Part shown: one piece after another, positions 1-6,551 of the stretch
Layout: every line of letters begins with the position of its first letter
Numbering within the stretch: position 1 is the stretch's first letter
Assembly: GCA_902783925.1 (NCBI GenBank)
Contig: CACZSV010000159.1
Span: 1-13,270, forward strand
Length of the DNA stretch: 13,270 nt
Direction: 5' to 3'
Source: an uncultured Coriobacteriaceae bacterium
GTDB lineage: Bacteria; Actinomycetota; Coriobacteriia; Coriobacteriales; QAMH01
Position numbers and translations under genes: made by a program
Notes under the pieces: model-generated
Seen by the model: the letters and a program-made list of their open reading frames with translations, nothing else
Databases searched by the model: none
Told to the model about the DNA's origin: nothing

Positions 1-1084
1 AAAGAGAGACCACGGCGAGGATGTAGAGCAGCGGGACGATGCCGGCGCTCGCTGCACGCTCTGCGAGTACCGCGATGCCGACCACGGACGTCGACTGGCT
101 GACGGTTTGCGCCGCCGTCGCCGGGTTGAAGAGATTGACGTAAGCCTGCACGGTGAGCACGAAGAAGTTCCACGACGTTACGATGGCTTCCCCCACCGAG
201 AGCCGCTGCTGTGCCTGGCCTGCGAAGATTCCGAGCTGCGGCGCACCGTCCTCGTTGGCGCCCACAACGAGCGACGCCTGCGTGCGCACACCGTCACGCT
301 CGTAGTCGACGGAGATGTTCTGACCAACGGAAAGCGCCGCCGTCGCCTCGATAAGCGCGTTCCAATCGGGAGTCTCCTGCCCGTTCACGGCGACGATGGT
401 GTCTCCCGCCTGCATTCCGGCCATCTGTGCCGGACCGCCGTCAACGACGTTCGAGATGGTTGTCGTGGGCACGGTCAGGCCCACGCCACAGAAGATGATG
501 AGGAAGAGCGCGAGAGCCAGAAGCAAGTTCATGATGGGGCCGGCGAACAGCACCACGAGGCGCTTTACGCACGAAAGCGAGCGATAGGTATGCGAGCGCT
601 CCTCGTCGAGCAGCGCCTGGGGGTCGAGCACCTCGCGCGGCTGGCCGAGCTCGTATTCGCCTTGCGCGGGGGCAGCGTAGAAGTCGGTTTTATTGCTGCG
701 GCCGGGTGCGTTGATGGAACCCCAGCCATCGAGAATCATCAGCGCCGTTTCGGCCTCGTCATCGGTAAGAGAACAGGCTATCGCCGTATGCTCGATGTCG
801 GTTCTGCCCTGACGGTATACATGGGCGAGCACCTTGGCGAGGTTGGGATTTTCTGGCCCACCCTCCATGCCTGTGATGCGGTTATATCCCCCCAGCGGAA
901 TAGCGGTGATGCCATAGCGACAACCGTTGCGCTCGAAGCCGACGCTCGGGCCAGGAAGCCCGATCATGAACTCGGTGACACGTACGCCAAAAGCCCGCGC
1001 AGCCGCAAAGTGCCCCACCTCGTGCACAAGCACGAGAATGACGATGATGACGATGAACCAGAAAACGGTGCTGATAATATTCAC
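1..1084 (-). CDS. rseP: RseP-type site-2 intramembrane zinc metalloprotease, 5' part (runs off left edge)
   Basis: This is the N-terminal 361 codons of a site-2 protease that cleaves transmembrane substrates such as anti-sigma factors within the membrane. The first helix (about residues 6-26) contains the zinc motif HEVGH at 21-25. It is followed by IPLGGY (62-67), a second membrane segment beginning FAGPIMN (180-186) and a PDZ-like domain (about 205-285, core GMQAGDTIVAVNG). A further hydrophobic segment lies at the edge. The second catalytic motif (NxxPxPxLDGG type) is expected outside the window. The start is a GTG that overlaps the dxr stop as GTGA, which fixes it well. The loop between the first two helices is about 70 residues longer than in E. 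coli RseP; residues about 80-165 look helical and charged. Adjacency to dxr is the usual arrangement. No frame disruption was seen in the part present. Confidence 0.93.
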   Translation of the reverse strand, partial: MNIISTVFWFIVIIVILVLVHEVGHFAAARAFGVRVTEFMIGLPGPSVGFERNGCRYGITAIPLGGYNRITGMEGGPENPNLAKVLAHVYRQGRTDIEHTAIACSLTDDEAETALMILDGWGSINAPGRSNKTDFYAAPAQGEYELGQPREVLDPQALLDEERSHTYRSLSCVKRLVVLFAGPIMNLLLALALFLIIFCGVGLTVPTTTISNVVDGGPAQMAGMQAGDTIVAVNGQETPDWNALIEATAALSVGQNISVDYERDGVRTQASLVVGANEDGAPQLGIFAGQAQQRLSVGEAIVTSWNFFVLTVQAYVNLFNPATAAQTVSQSTSVVGIAVLAERAASAGIVPLLYILAVVSL

Positions 1085-2244
1085 TGAAGCACGCCTTTCG
1101 CGACCAGCTCGCGCGCGAACCTGCGAGCGCGCCGATCGACTTCTTCGAGCTGTTCGATAGACTCGACGTCCTCCACATCAAAGGCGTTCATGGTCTGCTC
1201 GACAATCCTGTCGATATCGACGATGCGGCATCTGTCCTGCAAAAACGCGGCGACCGCGATTTCGTTGGCAGCATTCATAACGCACGGAAGCGTGCCCTTT
1301 GCGCGACCGGCCTCGAGCGCGAGCGCAAGGCAGCGGAAGGTCTCAAAGTCCGGATCCAGGAATTCGAGCGCGTGCATCTTGGTGAAATCGACTTGCTCGG
1401 CGGGGCTTTCCCAGCGGTCTGGATAGCTCAGCGCAAACTGGATGGGTATGCGCATGTCGGCCACGCCAAGATGCGCTTTGACCGAACCGTCCACGTATTC
1501 GACCATCGAATGCACGCAGGACTGCGGATGGACGACGACGCAGATATCGTCGATACCTACGTCAAAGAGATGATGCGCCTCGATGACTTCGAGCCCCTTG
1601 TTCATGAGCGTTGCAGAATCGATGGTGATCTTGGGGCCCATGTTCCATGTGGGATGCGCAAGCGCCTCGCGCGCCGTGAACCGGGCAATGTCATCGCGGG
1701 TCTTGCCGCGAAACGGCCCACCCGAGCAGGTCAGCCATATGCGACGGGCCTGCGTGGGGTTTTCTCCCAGATAGCATTGATAGATGGCGGAATGCTCGGA
1801 ATCGACGGGAAGCATGGTCTCGTGTGTGGCAAGCGGCATGATAAGCTCGCCGCCGACGACGAGCGATTCCTTGTTCGCGAGCGCAAGGACGCGTCCGGCC
1901 TTGAGCGTGGCATACGAAGCGCGCATGCCTGCTTCGCCCGAAAGCGCGTTGAGAACAACATCGACGTCTTCGAGCTGCGTAAGCGCTTCGACTGCTGAAG
2001 GCCCAAAGTCCACCTGCACGTCAGCGTCGAGCGCGTTCAGGGCCGTGGCGCCTCTGACGGAGTCATCGCCAAAGGCGAGATGCTTGCAGCCGAACTCGCG
2101 CGCATAGCGCACGGCATCTTCCACGCGATGCCCGCACGCCAACGCGACGAGCTCGATTTCATCTGCGTGCATACGCACGACATCGAGTGTCTGCGTGCCA
2201 ATAGATCCAGTCGCCCCAAGGAGCACAAGGCGTGTCTTTGCCAT
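1081..2244 (-). CDS. dxr: 1-deoxy-D-xylulose 5-phosphate reductoisomerase
   Basis: Dxr converts DXP to 2-C-methyl-D-erythritol 4-phosphate with NADPH, the first committed step of the MEP isoprenoid pathway in the cytosol. The 387 residues match the usual length (about 380-400). The NADPH motif GATGSIG is at 10-16 and ALANKES at 121-127. The metal and substrate site PVDSEHSA is at 146-153, with D148 and E150 as ligands. TCSGGPFRG is at 172-180, and the MNKGLEVIEAHHLF segment (214-227) supplies E219. The start is ATG, with an AAAGG ribosome binding site about 10 bases upstream. The gene overlaps rseP at its 3' end (GTGA). Upstream it is separated from cdsA by 751 bp of palindromic repeats, so it may need its own promoter or depend on readthrough; I see no strong promoter. 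Its product feeds the isoprenoid precursors used by UppS, encoded upstream. Confidence 0.97.
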   Translation of the reverse strand: MAKTRLVLLGATGSIGTQTLDVVRMHADEIELVALACGHRVEDAVRYAREFGCKHLAFGDDSVRGATALNALDADVQVDFGPSAVEALTQLEDVDVVLNALSGEAGMRASYATLKAGRVLALANKESLVVGGELIMPLATHETMLPVDSEHSAIYQCYLGENPTQARRIWLTCSGGPFRGKTRDDIARFTAREALAHPTWNMGPKITIDSATLMNKGLEVIEAHHLFDVGIDDICVVVHPQSCVHSMVEYVDGSVKAHLGVADMRIPIQFALSYPDRWESPAEQVDFTKMHALEFLDPDFETFRCLALALEAGRAKGTLPCVMNAANEIAVAAFLQDRCRIVDIDRIVEQTMNAFDVEDVESIEQLEEVDRRARRFARELVAKGVLQ

Positions 2245-2282
2245 AGCCTGCTGCCTTTCGTATCAATAAACCTGCAGCTATG

Positions 2283-2580
2283 GTACCCCATTTTGTGGAG
2301 TGGAGGAAAAGGTGTATGGATTCCTTCGATGAGCTCGTGCACCTTTTGGCGTTTCGGGCAAAGGTGTATGGATTCATCAGCCGGGGTCGTGCACCTTTTG
2401 GAGTTTCGGGCAAAGGTGTACGGATCTCCCAGTCGCGCTCGTGCACCTTTTGCCTCTGGGAGTAAAGGTGTACCGATTCCCCCGCCGCAGCCGTGCACCT
2501 TTTGGTTCTGACAGTAAAGGTGCATGGATATCTCTGTTGGGGTCATATACCTTTTTCCATGCGAGGAAAATGTGGGAATG
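2283..2580. repeat. Tandem array of 52-bp imperfect palindromes (five units plus decayed ends)
   Basis: AAAGGTG occurs at 2308, 2360, 2412, 2464 and 2516, exactly 52 bp apart. The opposing arm GTGCACCTTTTG occurs at 2337, 2389, 2441 and 2493, with a degenerate copy at 2545 (ATATACCTTTTT). Each unit is therefore an inverted pair, AAAGGTGTA facing TGCACCTTT, around a loop of about 20 bases. The loop starts with a conserved GGATTC-like stretch and is otherwise variable. Decayed half-units occur in phase at both ends: GTACCCCATTTTG near 2283 and AAATGTGGGAATGGAT at 2568. Neighbouring units could also pair with each other, giving alternative hairpins. It is not coding. Function is unknown; operator array, structured RNA or amplified REP-like element are all possible. 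Confidence 0.9.
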
Positions 2581-2648
2581 GATCTGTCCACGCAGAGCAG
2601 TGAAGGAGGGCTGACCTGAGAAAAGATACAGGCAATCGCGCTAGCGGT

Positions 2649-2760
2649 GCAAGCGGGGCGCGGGGGCCGTCCGCGCGAAGTTAAAGCCAAAGTGTAAGCG
2701 AGACTACAGGCTCGCGGCGCCGACGCGCTGAGCGACGGGCGGGCCCCGCGCCCCGCTTAC
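2649..2760. repeat. Long GC-rich inverted repeat (about 25-bp arms)
   Basis: The left arm (2649-2673) and right arm (2736-2760) pair over 25 positions with only two mismatches and one G-T wobble. The core is AAGCGGGGCGCGGGG facing CCCCGCGCCCCGCTT. Inside are shorter nested dyads: a GCGCG/CGCGC pair, and the hairpin GCGAG-ACTACAGG-CTCGC at about 2698-2715. As RNA or extruded DNA it would form one long branched hairpin. The last bases of the right arm run into the first unit of the 50-bp array. There is no T-tract on either side, so it does not look like an ordinary terminator. It encodes no recognisable product; it could be a MITE-like or REP-like element or a structured RNA. Confidence 0.8.
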
Positions 2761-2942
2761 CCAAGTTACGTGTATCTCATAACCTGAGTAGTTCCCGCCT
2801 CCGAATCTACCCAAGTTGTCGTTTTTCCATAACTTGGGTAGTTATGGCCCCTGGATTTACCCAAGTTGCGTTTAATCCATAACTTGGGTAGCTTTTACCT
2901 CCCGGTTTACCCAAGCTGCGTTTAATCCATAACTTGTGTAGC
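2756..2942. repeat. Tandem array of 50-bp palindromes (four units)
   Basis: TACCCAAGTT-type arms start at 2758, 2808, 2858 and 2908, and facing AACTTGGGTAG-type arms start at 2781, 2831, 2881 and 2931. The period is exactly 50 bp. Arms of about 10-11 bp (CTACCCAAGTT facing AACTTGGGTAG) enclose a 13-base loop, GCGTTTAATCCAT in the two most similar units. The inter-unit spacers of 16 bases vary and tend to contain a CCTCC-like run. The unit nearest the inverted repeat is the most diverged (AACCTGAGTAG). The units are too small, and too symmetric with variable loops, to be a CRISPR array. Function is unknown. Confidence 0.9.
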
Positions 2943-2995
2943 GGAGGTAGTGATAATGCGATAATAGAGCGTGATACGGAGCCGTCCGCACCCCG

Positions 2996-3856
2996 CTAGA
3001 GCGAGAATCCGATGAAGTTGAAGATATACGGTGCGCCGGCAATCATGGCATAGGCCGCCACCGAACCGAAGATGAGCGAATCGCTGCGATCAAGCAATCC
3101 ACCGTGCCCGGGCATGATGTCACCGGAATCCTTCGCATTGAAACCGCGCTTGATGTGCGATTCCGTCAGGTCTCCCACGATGCCGGCATAGCCCACGACA
3201 AGCCCGGCGATGACCGCCCACGCATACCCAAAACCGCATTGCGGCACAAAGAACGGAATGCACAGCCACAAGAGCACGCTGCCGATAAGCCCGCAGAACA
3301 CGCCCTCCCAGGATTTCTTAGGCGAGATATGCGGCGCGAATTTATGCTTGCCAAAGGCGGAGCCGCCCAGATATGCAAAGCCGTCGTTGGCCCACAGGCT
3401 GCCGAGCACCAAAAAGCACATGAGGCCCCCTTCGAACCCACCTACTACACCTCGCAGCAGCACGAACGAGGAGAGCAGCAGCCCGGTATACAAAAACCCG
3501 AACAACGTGAGCGAGACATCGACAATCGTGTCTTCGACGTGCACGAAAAAGCGCATGAGCATAATCACGCTGGCAATCATGCACACGAATAATCCGGCGG
3601 CAACGACATGCGTCCTTCCCGCCATAAATCCTATGGCAAGTGGAATAAGCGCCGCCGTAACCGTACCGATAATCACATAGGGATGGTATCCGTTATCGCG
3701 CGCCATGCGCAAAAACTCGTAGCAGCACAGCGCAGCCGTTGCAGAAATGACCACGACCGTGGAATACCACGAAGCTACCGCGCAGACAGAGGTGATGGTG
3801 ACATAGACGGCACCGACTATGACACGACGACGCAGATCATTGCTGTTGATCGCCAT
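2996..3856 (-). CDS. cdsA: Phosphatidate cytidylyltransferase (CDP-diacylglycerol synthase)
   Basis: CdsA makes CDP-diacylglycerol from phosphatidic acid and CTP at the membrane, the branch point for phospholipid synthesis. The 286-residue protein is almost entirely hydrophobic segments, with about eight predicted helices. It ends with the family signature: S233, then R237, K242-D243, and PGHGGLLDRSD at 249-259, whose aspartates bind metal. Other typical elements are the cytosolic HISPKKSWEG (176-185) and WANDGFAYLGG (155-165). The start is ATG, 3 bp after the uppS stop, with GGAAGG upstream, so it is in one transcript with uppS. The usual partner dxr follows only after a 751-bp repeat-filled gap. 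Confidence 0.96.
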   Translation of the reverse strand: MAINSNDLRRRVIVGAVYVTITSVCAVASWYSTVVVISATAALCCYEFLRMARDNGYHPYVIIGTVTAALIPLAIGFMAGRTHVVAAGLFVCMIASVIMLMRFFVHVEDTIVDVSLTLFGFLYTGLLLSSFVLLRGVVGGFEGGLMCFLVLGSLWANDGFAYLGGSAFGKHKFAPHISPKKSWEGVFCGLIGSVLLWLCIPFFVPQCGFGYAWAVIAGLVVGYAGIVGDLTESHIKRGFNAKDSGDIMPGHGGLLDRSDSLIFGSVAAYAMIAGAPYIFNFIGFSL

Positions 3857-3859
3857 TGT

Positions 3860-4639
3860 CTACGAAACCTTCCCAAAGCGGCGCTTGCGTTTCTGGAATG
3901 CGAGCAACGCCCGCAAAAGCTCGTAGCGATCGAAATCGGGCCAGAGCACATCGGTGACATAGAATTCGGAATACGCGAGCTGCCAGAGCAGGAAGTTTGA
4001 AAGACGCATCTCGCCCGAGCTTCGAATGCACAGATCGGGATCGGGCATATCGGCCGTGTACAGGCGCTGCGAAAGCATGTCTTCGGTAATGCTATCAGGC
4101 GACAGCCTATCCGCGGCAACATCGCGCGCAAGCGAGGTAGCTGCATCGACGATCTCGAGACGCGAGCCGTAGTTCACGGCAATCGCGAGTGTCATCCCCG
4201 TGTTCTTCCGCGTGCGCTTGGCCGCTTTCTTGAATATCGTACGCGTCGTGAGCGGCAGGTCCTCCACACGTCCCAGCAACTCGACGCGCACACCTTCTTC
4301 GTCTAGTCCATCGACCTCCTTGCTCATGGTCTTCGCGAACAGTTCCATGAGCCCTGTCACCTCGGTCTTGGGACGTTTCCAGTTCTCGGTGGAAAACGAG
4401 TAGATGGTGAGATAACGTACACCGATGTCGTTGCACGTGGTGATTGCCTCACGAACAGCGCGAATGCCTGCCTTGTGGCCCTCGCCACGGTCAAGCCCGC
4501 GCGCCTGCGCCCAGCGGCCGTTTCCATCCATGATGATGGCGACGTGCTGCGGCACGCGATCTAAATCGAGTGCCTGCACATCGAGGTCCTCGGGCGGTTC
4601 GGGAAATATTTCGGCAAGTGTCGAAGGTCTTTGGCTCAA
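3860..4639 (-). CDS. uppS: Isoprenyl (undecaprenyl) diphosphate synthase, cis-prenyltransferase
   Basis: UppS condenses isopentenyl diphosphate units onto farnesyl diphosphate to build the C55 lipid carrier for peptidoglycan and other envelope polymers. Family motifs are in order: HVAIIMDGNGRWA (32-44, catalytic D38), GHKAG (54-58), YSFSTENW (80-87), NYGSR (156-160), and the C-terminal CIRSSGEMRLSNFLLWQ block (204-220) with EFYVTDVLWPDF. At 259 residues it has normal length. The start codon appears to be TTG, because the frr stop is in the same frame just upstream and no earlier start is possible. GGAG lies about 12 bases before it. GTG codons further in (residues 21 and 29) are less likely. 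Only 6 bp separate it from frr. Product chain length is not read from the sequence with certainty. Confidence 0.95.
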   Translation of the reverse strand: MSQRPSTLAEIFPEPPEDLDVQALDLDRVPQHVAIIMDGNGRWAQARGLDRGEGHKAGIRAVREAITTCNDIGVRYLTIYSFSTENWKRPKTEVTGLMELFAKTMSKEVDGLDEEGVRVELLGRVEDLPLTTRTIFKKAAKRTRKNTGMTLAIAVNYGSRLEIVDAATSLARDVAADRLSPDSITEDMLSQRLYTADMPDPDLCIRSSGEMRLSNFLLWQLAYSEFYVTDVLWPDFDRYELLRALLAFQKRKRRFGKVS

Positions 4640-4645
4640 AACGAA

Positions 4646-5203
4646 CTAAATCTCCATGACTTCGGCTTCTTTTTCAGCGAGCTTCGAGTCGATCTTTGCA
4701 ACGTACTCGTCCGTAAGCTTCTGCAGCTTCTCTTCCTCGCGGCGCTGATCATCTTCGCTAATCTCGCCGTCCTTCTTCAGGCGATCGATTTTGCCTTTGG
4801 CATCGCGACGCGCATTGCGAACCGTCACACGGTACTGCTCGGCCACGTTCTTGCACTCCTTGACGATCTCCTTGCGGCGTTCTTCTGTGGGCGCCGGGAA
4901 AGGCAGACGAATGATGCCAGAACCATCGTTGTTGGGCGTTACACCAAGGTTGGCTGCGAGAATGGCCTTCTCGATGGAGTTCGCAATCGATTTGTCCCAC
5001 GGCTCGATGGTCATGAGGTTGCCTTCGGGAATCTTAACGGCACCGACCTGGGAAATGGGCGTGGGAACGCCGTAATAGTCGACCTTGACTTCATCGAGCA
5101 GGGCAGCCGAAGGGCGCCCCGTGCGCAGGGTCGCGAAATCATGGTCGAGCGCATCGACCGCCTTTTCCATAGCCGCACGCGCGGCATCGAGTTCTTCAGA
5201 CAT
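4646..5203 (-). CDS. frr: Ribosome recycling factor
   Basis: RRF works with EF-G to split post-termination ribosomes. The 185 residues match the family length of about 185. Characteristic segments are DHDFATLRTGRPSAALLD near the N-terminus, YYGVPTPISQVGAVKIPEGN, the hinge region with WDKS and IEKAIL, and GVTPNNDGSGIIRLPFPAPTEERRKE. A long helical C-terminal segment rich in charged residues follows. The ATG at 5203 is chosen over the TTG two codons earlier because AGGGGG, partly overlapping the pyrH stop codon, sits about 8 bases before it. The gene is 13 bp downstream of pyrH and 6 bp upstream of uppS, in the common order pyrH-frr-uppS-cdsA. Confidence 0.97.
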   Translation of the reverse strand: MSEELDAARAAMEKAVDALDHDFATLRTGRPSAALLDEVKVDYYGVPTPISQVGAVKIPEGNLMTIEPWDKSIANSIEKAILAANLGVTPNNDGSGIIRLPFPAPTEERRKEIVKECKNVAEQYRVTVRNARRDAKGKIDRLKKDGEISEDDQRREEEKLQKLTDEYVAKIDSKLAEKEAEVMEI

Positions 5204-5216
5204 GTGCAAAGCCCCC

Positions 5217-5930
5217 TTAGCTTACCGTCGTACCCACATGCTCGCCCTTGAGCACGCGGCTGATATTGCCCTGCTTGTGCAGGTCGAACACAATGATGGG
5301 AATACCGTTATCCATGCATAGCGTGGTTGCGGTCGAATCCATGACATGCAGCTCGCGCGAGAGCACCTCCATATACGAAATCTCGTCGAACTTCTTGGCA
5401 TCCGGGTTCTTGTGCGGATCGCTGTCGTAGACGCCGTCAACCTGCGTGGCCTTCAGAATAGCCTCCGCACCGATCTCGCATGCGCGCAACGCCGCCGTGG
5501 TGTCGGTCGTGAAATACGGGTTGCCCGTGCCACCCGCAAAGATGACGACGCGGCCCTTTTCCAGATGGCGCACCGCGCGCCTGCGGATATAGGGTTCGGC
5601 GACCTCCTGCATATTGATGGCCGATTGTACGCGCGTGAACACGCCCACGCGCTCGAGACCCTCTTGCAGGCCCAGCGCGTTCATGACGGTGGCGAGCATG
5701 CCGATGTAGTCTGCCTGCGCACGGTCCATGCCGTTTGCCGCACCTGCAAGGCCGCGGAAGATGTTGCCACCGCCGACGGTGATAGCGAGCTCGACGCCGC
5801 CGTCGACAATCTCTTTGATCTGCTCGGCAATCTCGCTGATGACCATCGGATCGATGCCATAGCCCTGGTTGCCCTGAAGCGCCTCACCCGAGAGCTTGAG
5901 CAGAACGCGCTTGTACTTGTATTCGCTCAT
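5217..5930 (-). CDS. pyrH: UMP kinase (bacterial hexameric type)
   Basis: PyrH phosphorylates UMP to UDP with ATP and is usually under UTP/GTP allosteric control. It belongs to the amino acid kinase fold. Visible motifs are LLKLSGEAL (10-18), the glycine loop VGGGNIFRG (52-60), DRAQADYIGMLAT (69-81), FAGGTGNPYFTTDTTAALRA (131-150), which contacts UMP, and KATQVDGVYDSDP (160-172). The 237 residues are typical. The ATG has AAAGG 7 bases upstream and is 15 bp after efp. The usual rpsB-tsf genes do not precede it here; EF-P does. The neighbouring frr is its normal companion. Confidence 0.97.
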   Translation of the reverse strand: MSEYKYKRVLLKLSGEALQGNQGYGIDPMVISEIAEQIKEIVDGGVELAITVGGGNIFRGLAGAANGMDRAQADYIGMLATVMNALGLQEGLERVGVFTRVQSAINMQEVAEPYIRRRAVRHLEKGRVVIFAGGTGNPYFTTDTTAALRACEIGAEAILKATQVDGVYDSDPHKNPDAKKFDEISYMEVLSRELHVMDSTATTLCMDNGIPIIVFDLHKQGNISRVLKGEHVGTTVS

Positions 5931-5945
5931 ACGCAGCCTTTCTCG

Positions 5946-6506
5946 CTACAGGCGCTCGACAAAGCGGCCGTCGCGCGTGTCGACTTTGACGTGGTCTCCG
6001 ACCTCGATGAACAGCGGGACCTTGATTTCCGCGCCAGTCTCTGTCGTGGCGGGCTTGGTGCCGCTTTGCACGGTATTGCCCTTGAAGCCGGGCTCGGTCT
6101 CAGTGATCTCGAGTTCGACAAACATCGGCGGATCGACGTTGATGAGCTCGCCGTCGGCATATTGGGCAAGGCAGGTGTCGCCCTCTTTAAGCCACTTCTC
6201 GTTATCGCCGATGATGGCGGCCGAAACCTCGGGCTGTTCGTAGGTCACCGGGTCCATGAAGTAGTAGATGTTGCCGTCGGTCCAGGAGTATTCCATCTCC
6301 TTGGTCTCGAGACGCACGTCATCGAACTTGTCGTTGGGGCGGAAGGTGTATTCGACCACGCGACCCGTGGCGACGTCTTTGAGCTTGGTGCGGATGAACG
6401 CACCGCCCTTGCCGGGCTTGACATGCTGAAACTCCACGATGGTGCAGAGCTTGTTGTTGTACTTGATGCAAATACCGTTCTTGAAATTCGATGGGCTTAT
6501 CGACAC
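5946..6506 (-). CDS. efp: Translation elongation factor P
   Basis: EF-P binds between the ribosomal P and E sites and relieves stalling at consecutive prolines. Its 186 residues form the usual three beta-barrel domains. The tip loop of domain I is VKPGKGGAF (29-37), with Lys33 at the position that is modified in many bacteria. The domain III signature is seen in PGFKGNTVQSGTKPATTETGAEIKVPLFI. The start is GTG with AAAGG 8 bases before it; no better in-frame start fits. It follows pepP by 45 bp. No modification enzyme (EpmA/EpmB, EarP or YmfI type) is encoded nearby, so the lysine state is open. The loop PGKGG differs from the PGKGP loop described for an actinobacterial EF-P subfamily. Confidence 0.97.
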   Translation of the reverse strand: MSISPSNFKNGICIKYNNKLCTIVEFQHVKPGKGGAFIRTKLKDVATGRVVEYTFRPNDKFDDVRLETKEMEYSWTDGNIYYFMDPVTYEQPEVSAAIIGDNEKWLKEGDTCLAQYADGELINVDPPMFVELEITETEPGFKGNTVQSGTKPATTETGAEIKVPLFIEVGDHVKVDTRDGRFVERL

Positions 6507-6551
6507 TGTTGCAACCTTTCTCTAGACACAATCTATGTATTCTACGCTATT

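Larger units (their letters stand above)
2245..2995. other. 751-bp repeat-filled spacer between cdsA and dxr
   Basis: No convincing gene lies here. ORFs that cross it on either strand change frame relative to the repeats, because periods of 52 and 50 bp are not multiples of three, and they lack family features. From left to right it holds the dxr leader (2245-2282), a 52-bp palindrome array (2283-2580), a stretch with no recognised feature (2581-2648), a GC-rich inverted repeat (2649-2760), a 50-bp palindrome array (2756-2942) and the cdsA 3' flank (2943-2995). Downstream of the cdsA stop there is only a weak short hairpin with no T-tract, so transcription may continue through the region into dxr. 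Confidence 0.85.

Noticed and set aside
107..1087. Long plus-strand ORFs opposite rseP, pyrH-efp and aroC-DUF1385
   Set aside because: They are antisense shadows in high-GC DNA opposite well-identified genes, and show no domain features.
2037..2690. Long ORFs across the cdsA-dxr spacer on both strands
   Set aside because: They run through the 52-bp repeats in shifting frames and overlap dxr. They have no family features and no convincing ribosome binding site.
2283..2942. Possible CRISPR array
   Set aside because: Units are palindromes with variable loops, periods are 50-52 bp, there are no direct repeats of 24-37 bp with uniform unique spacers, and no cas genes are present.
2943..2995. Terminator after cdsA
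   Set aside because: Only a short, bulged hairpin without a T-tract is present on the minus strand.
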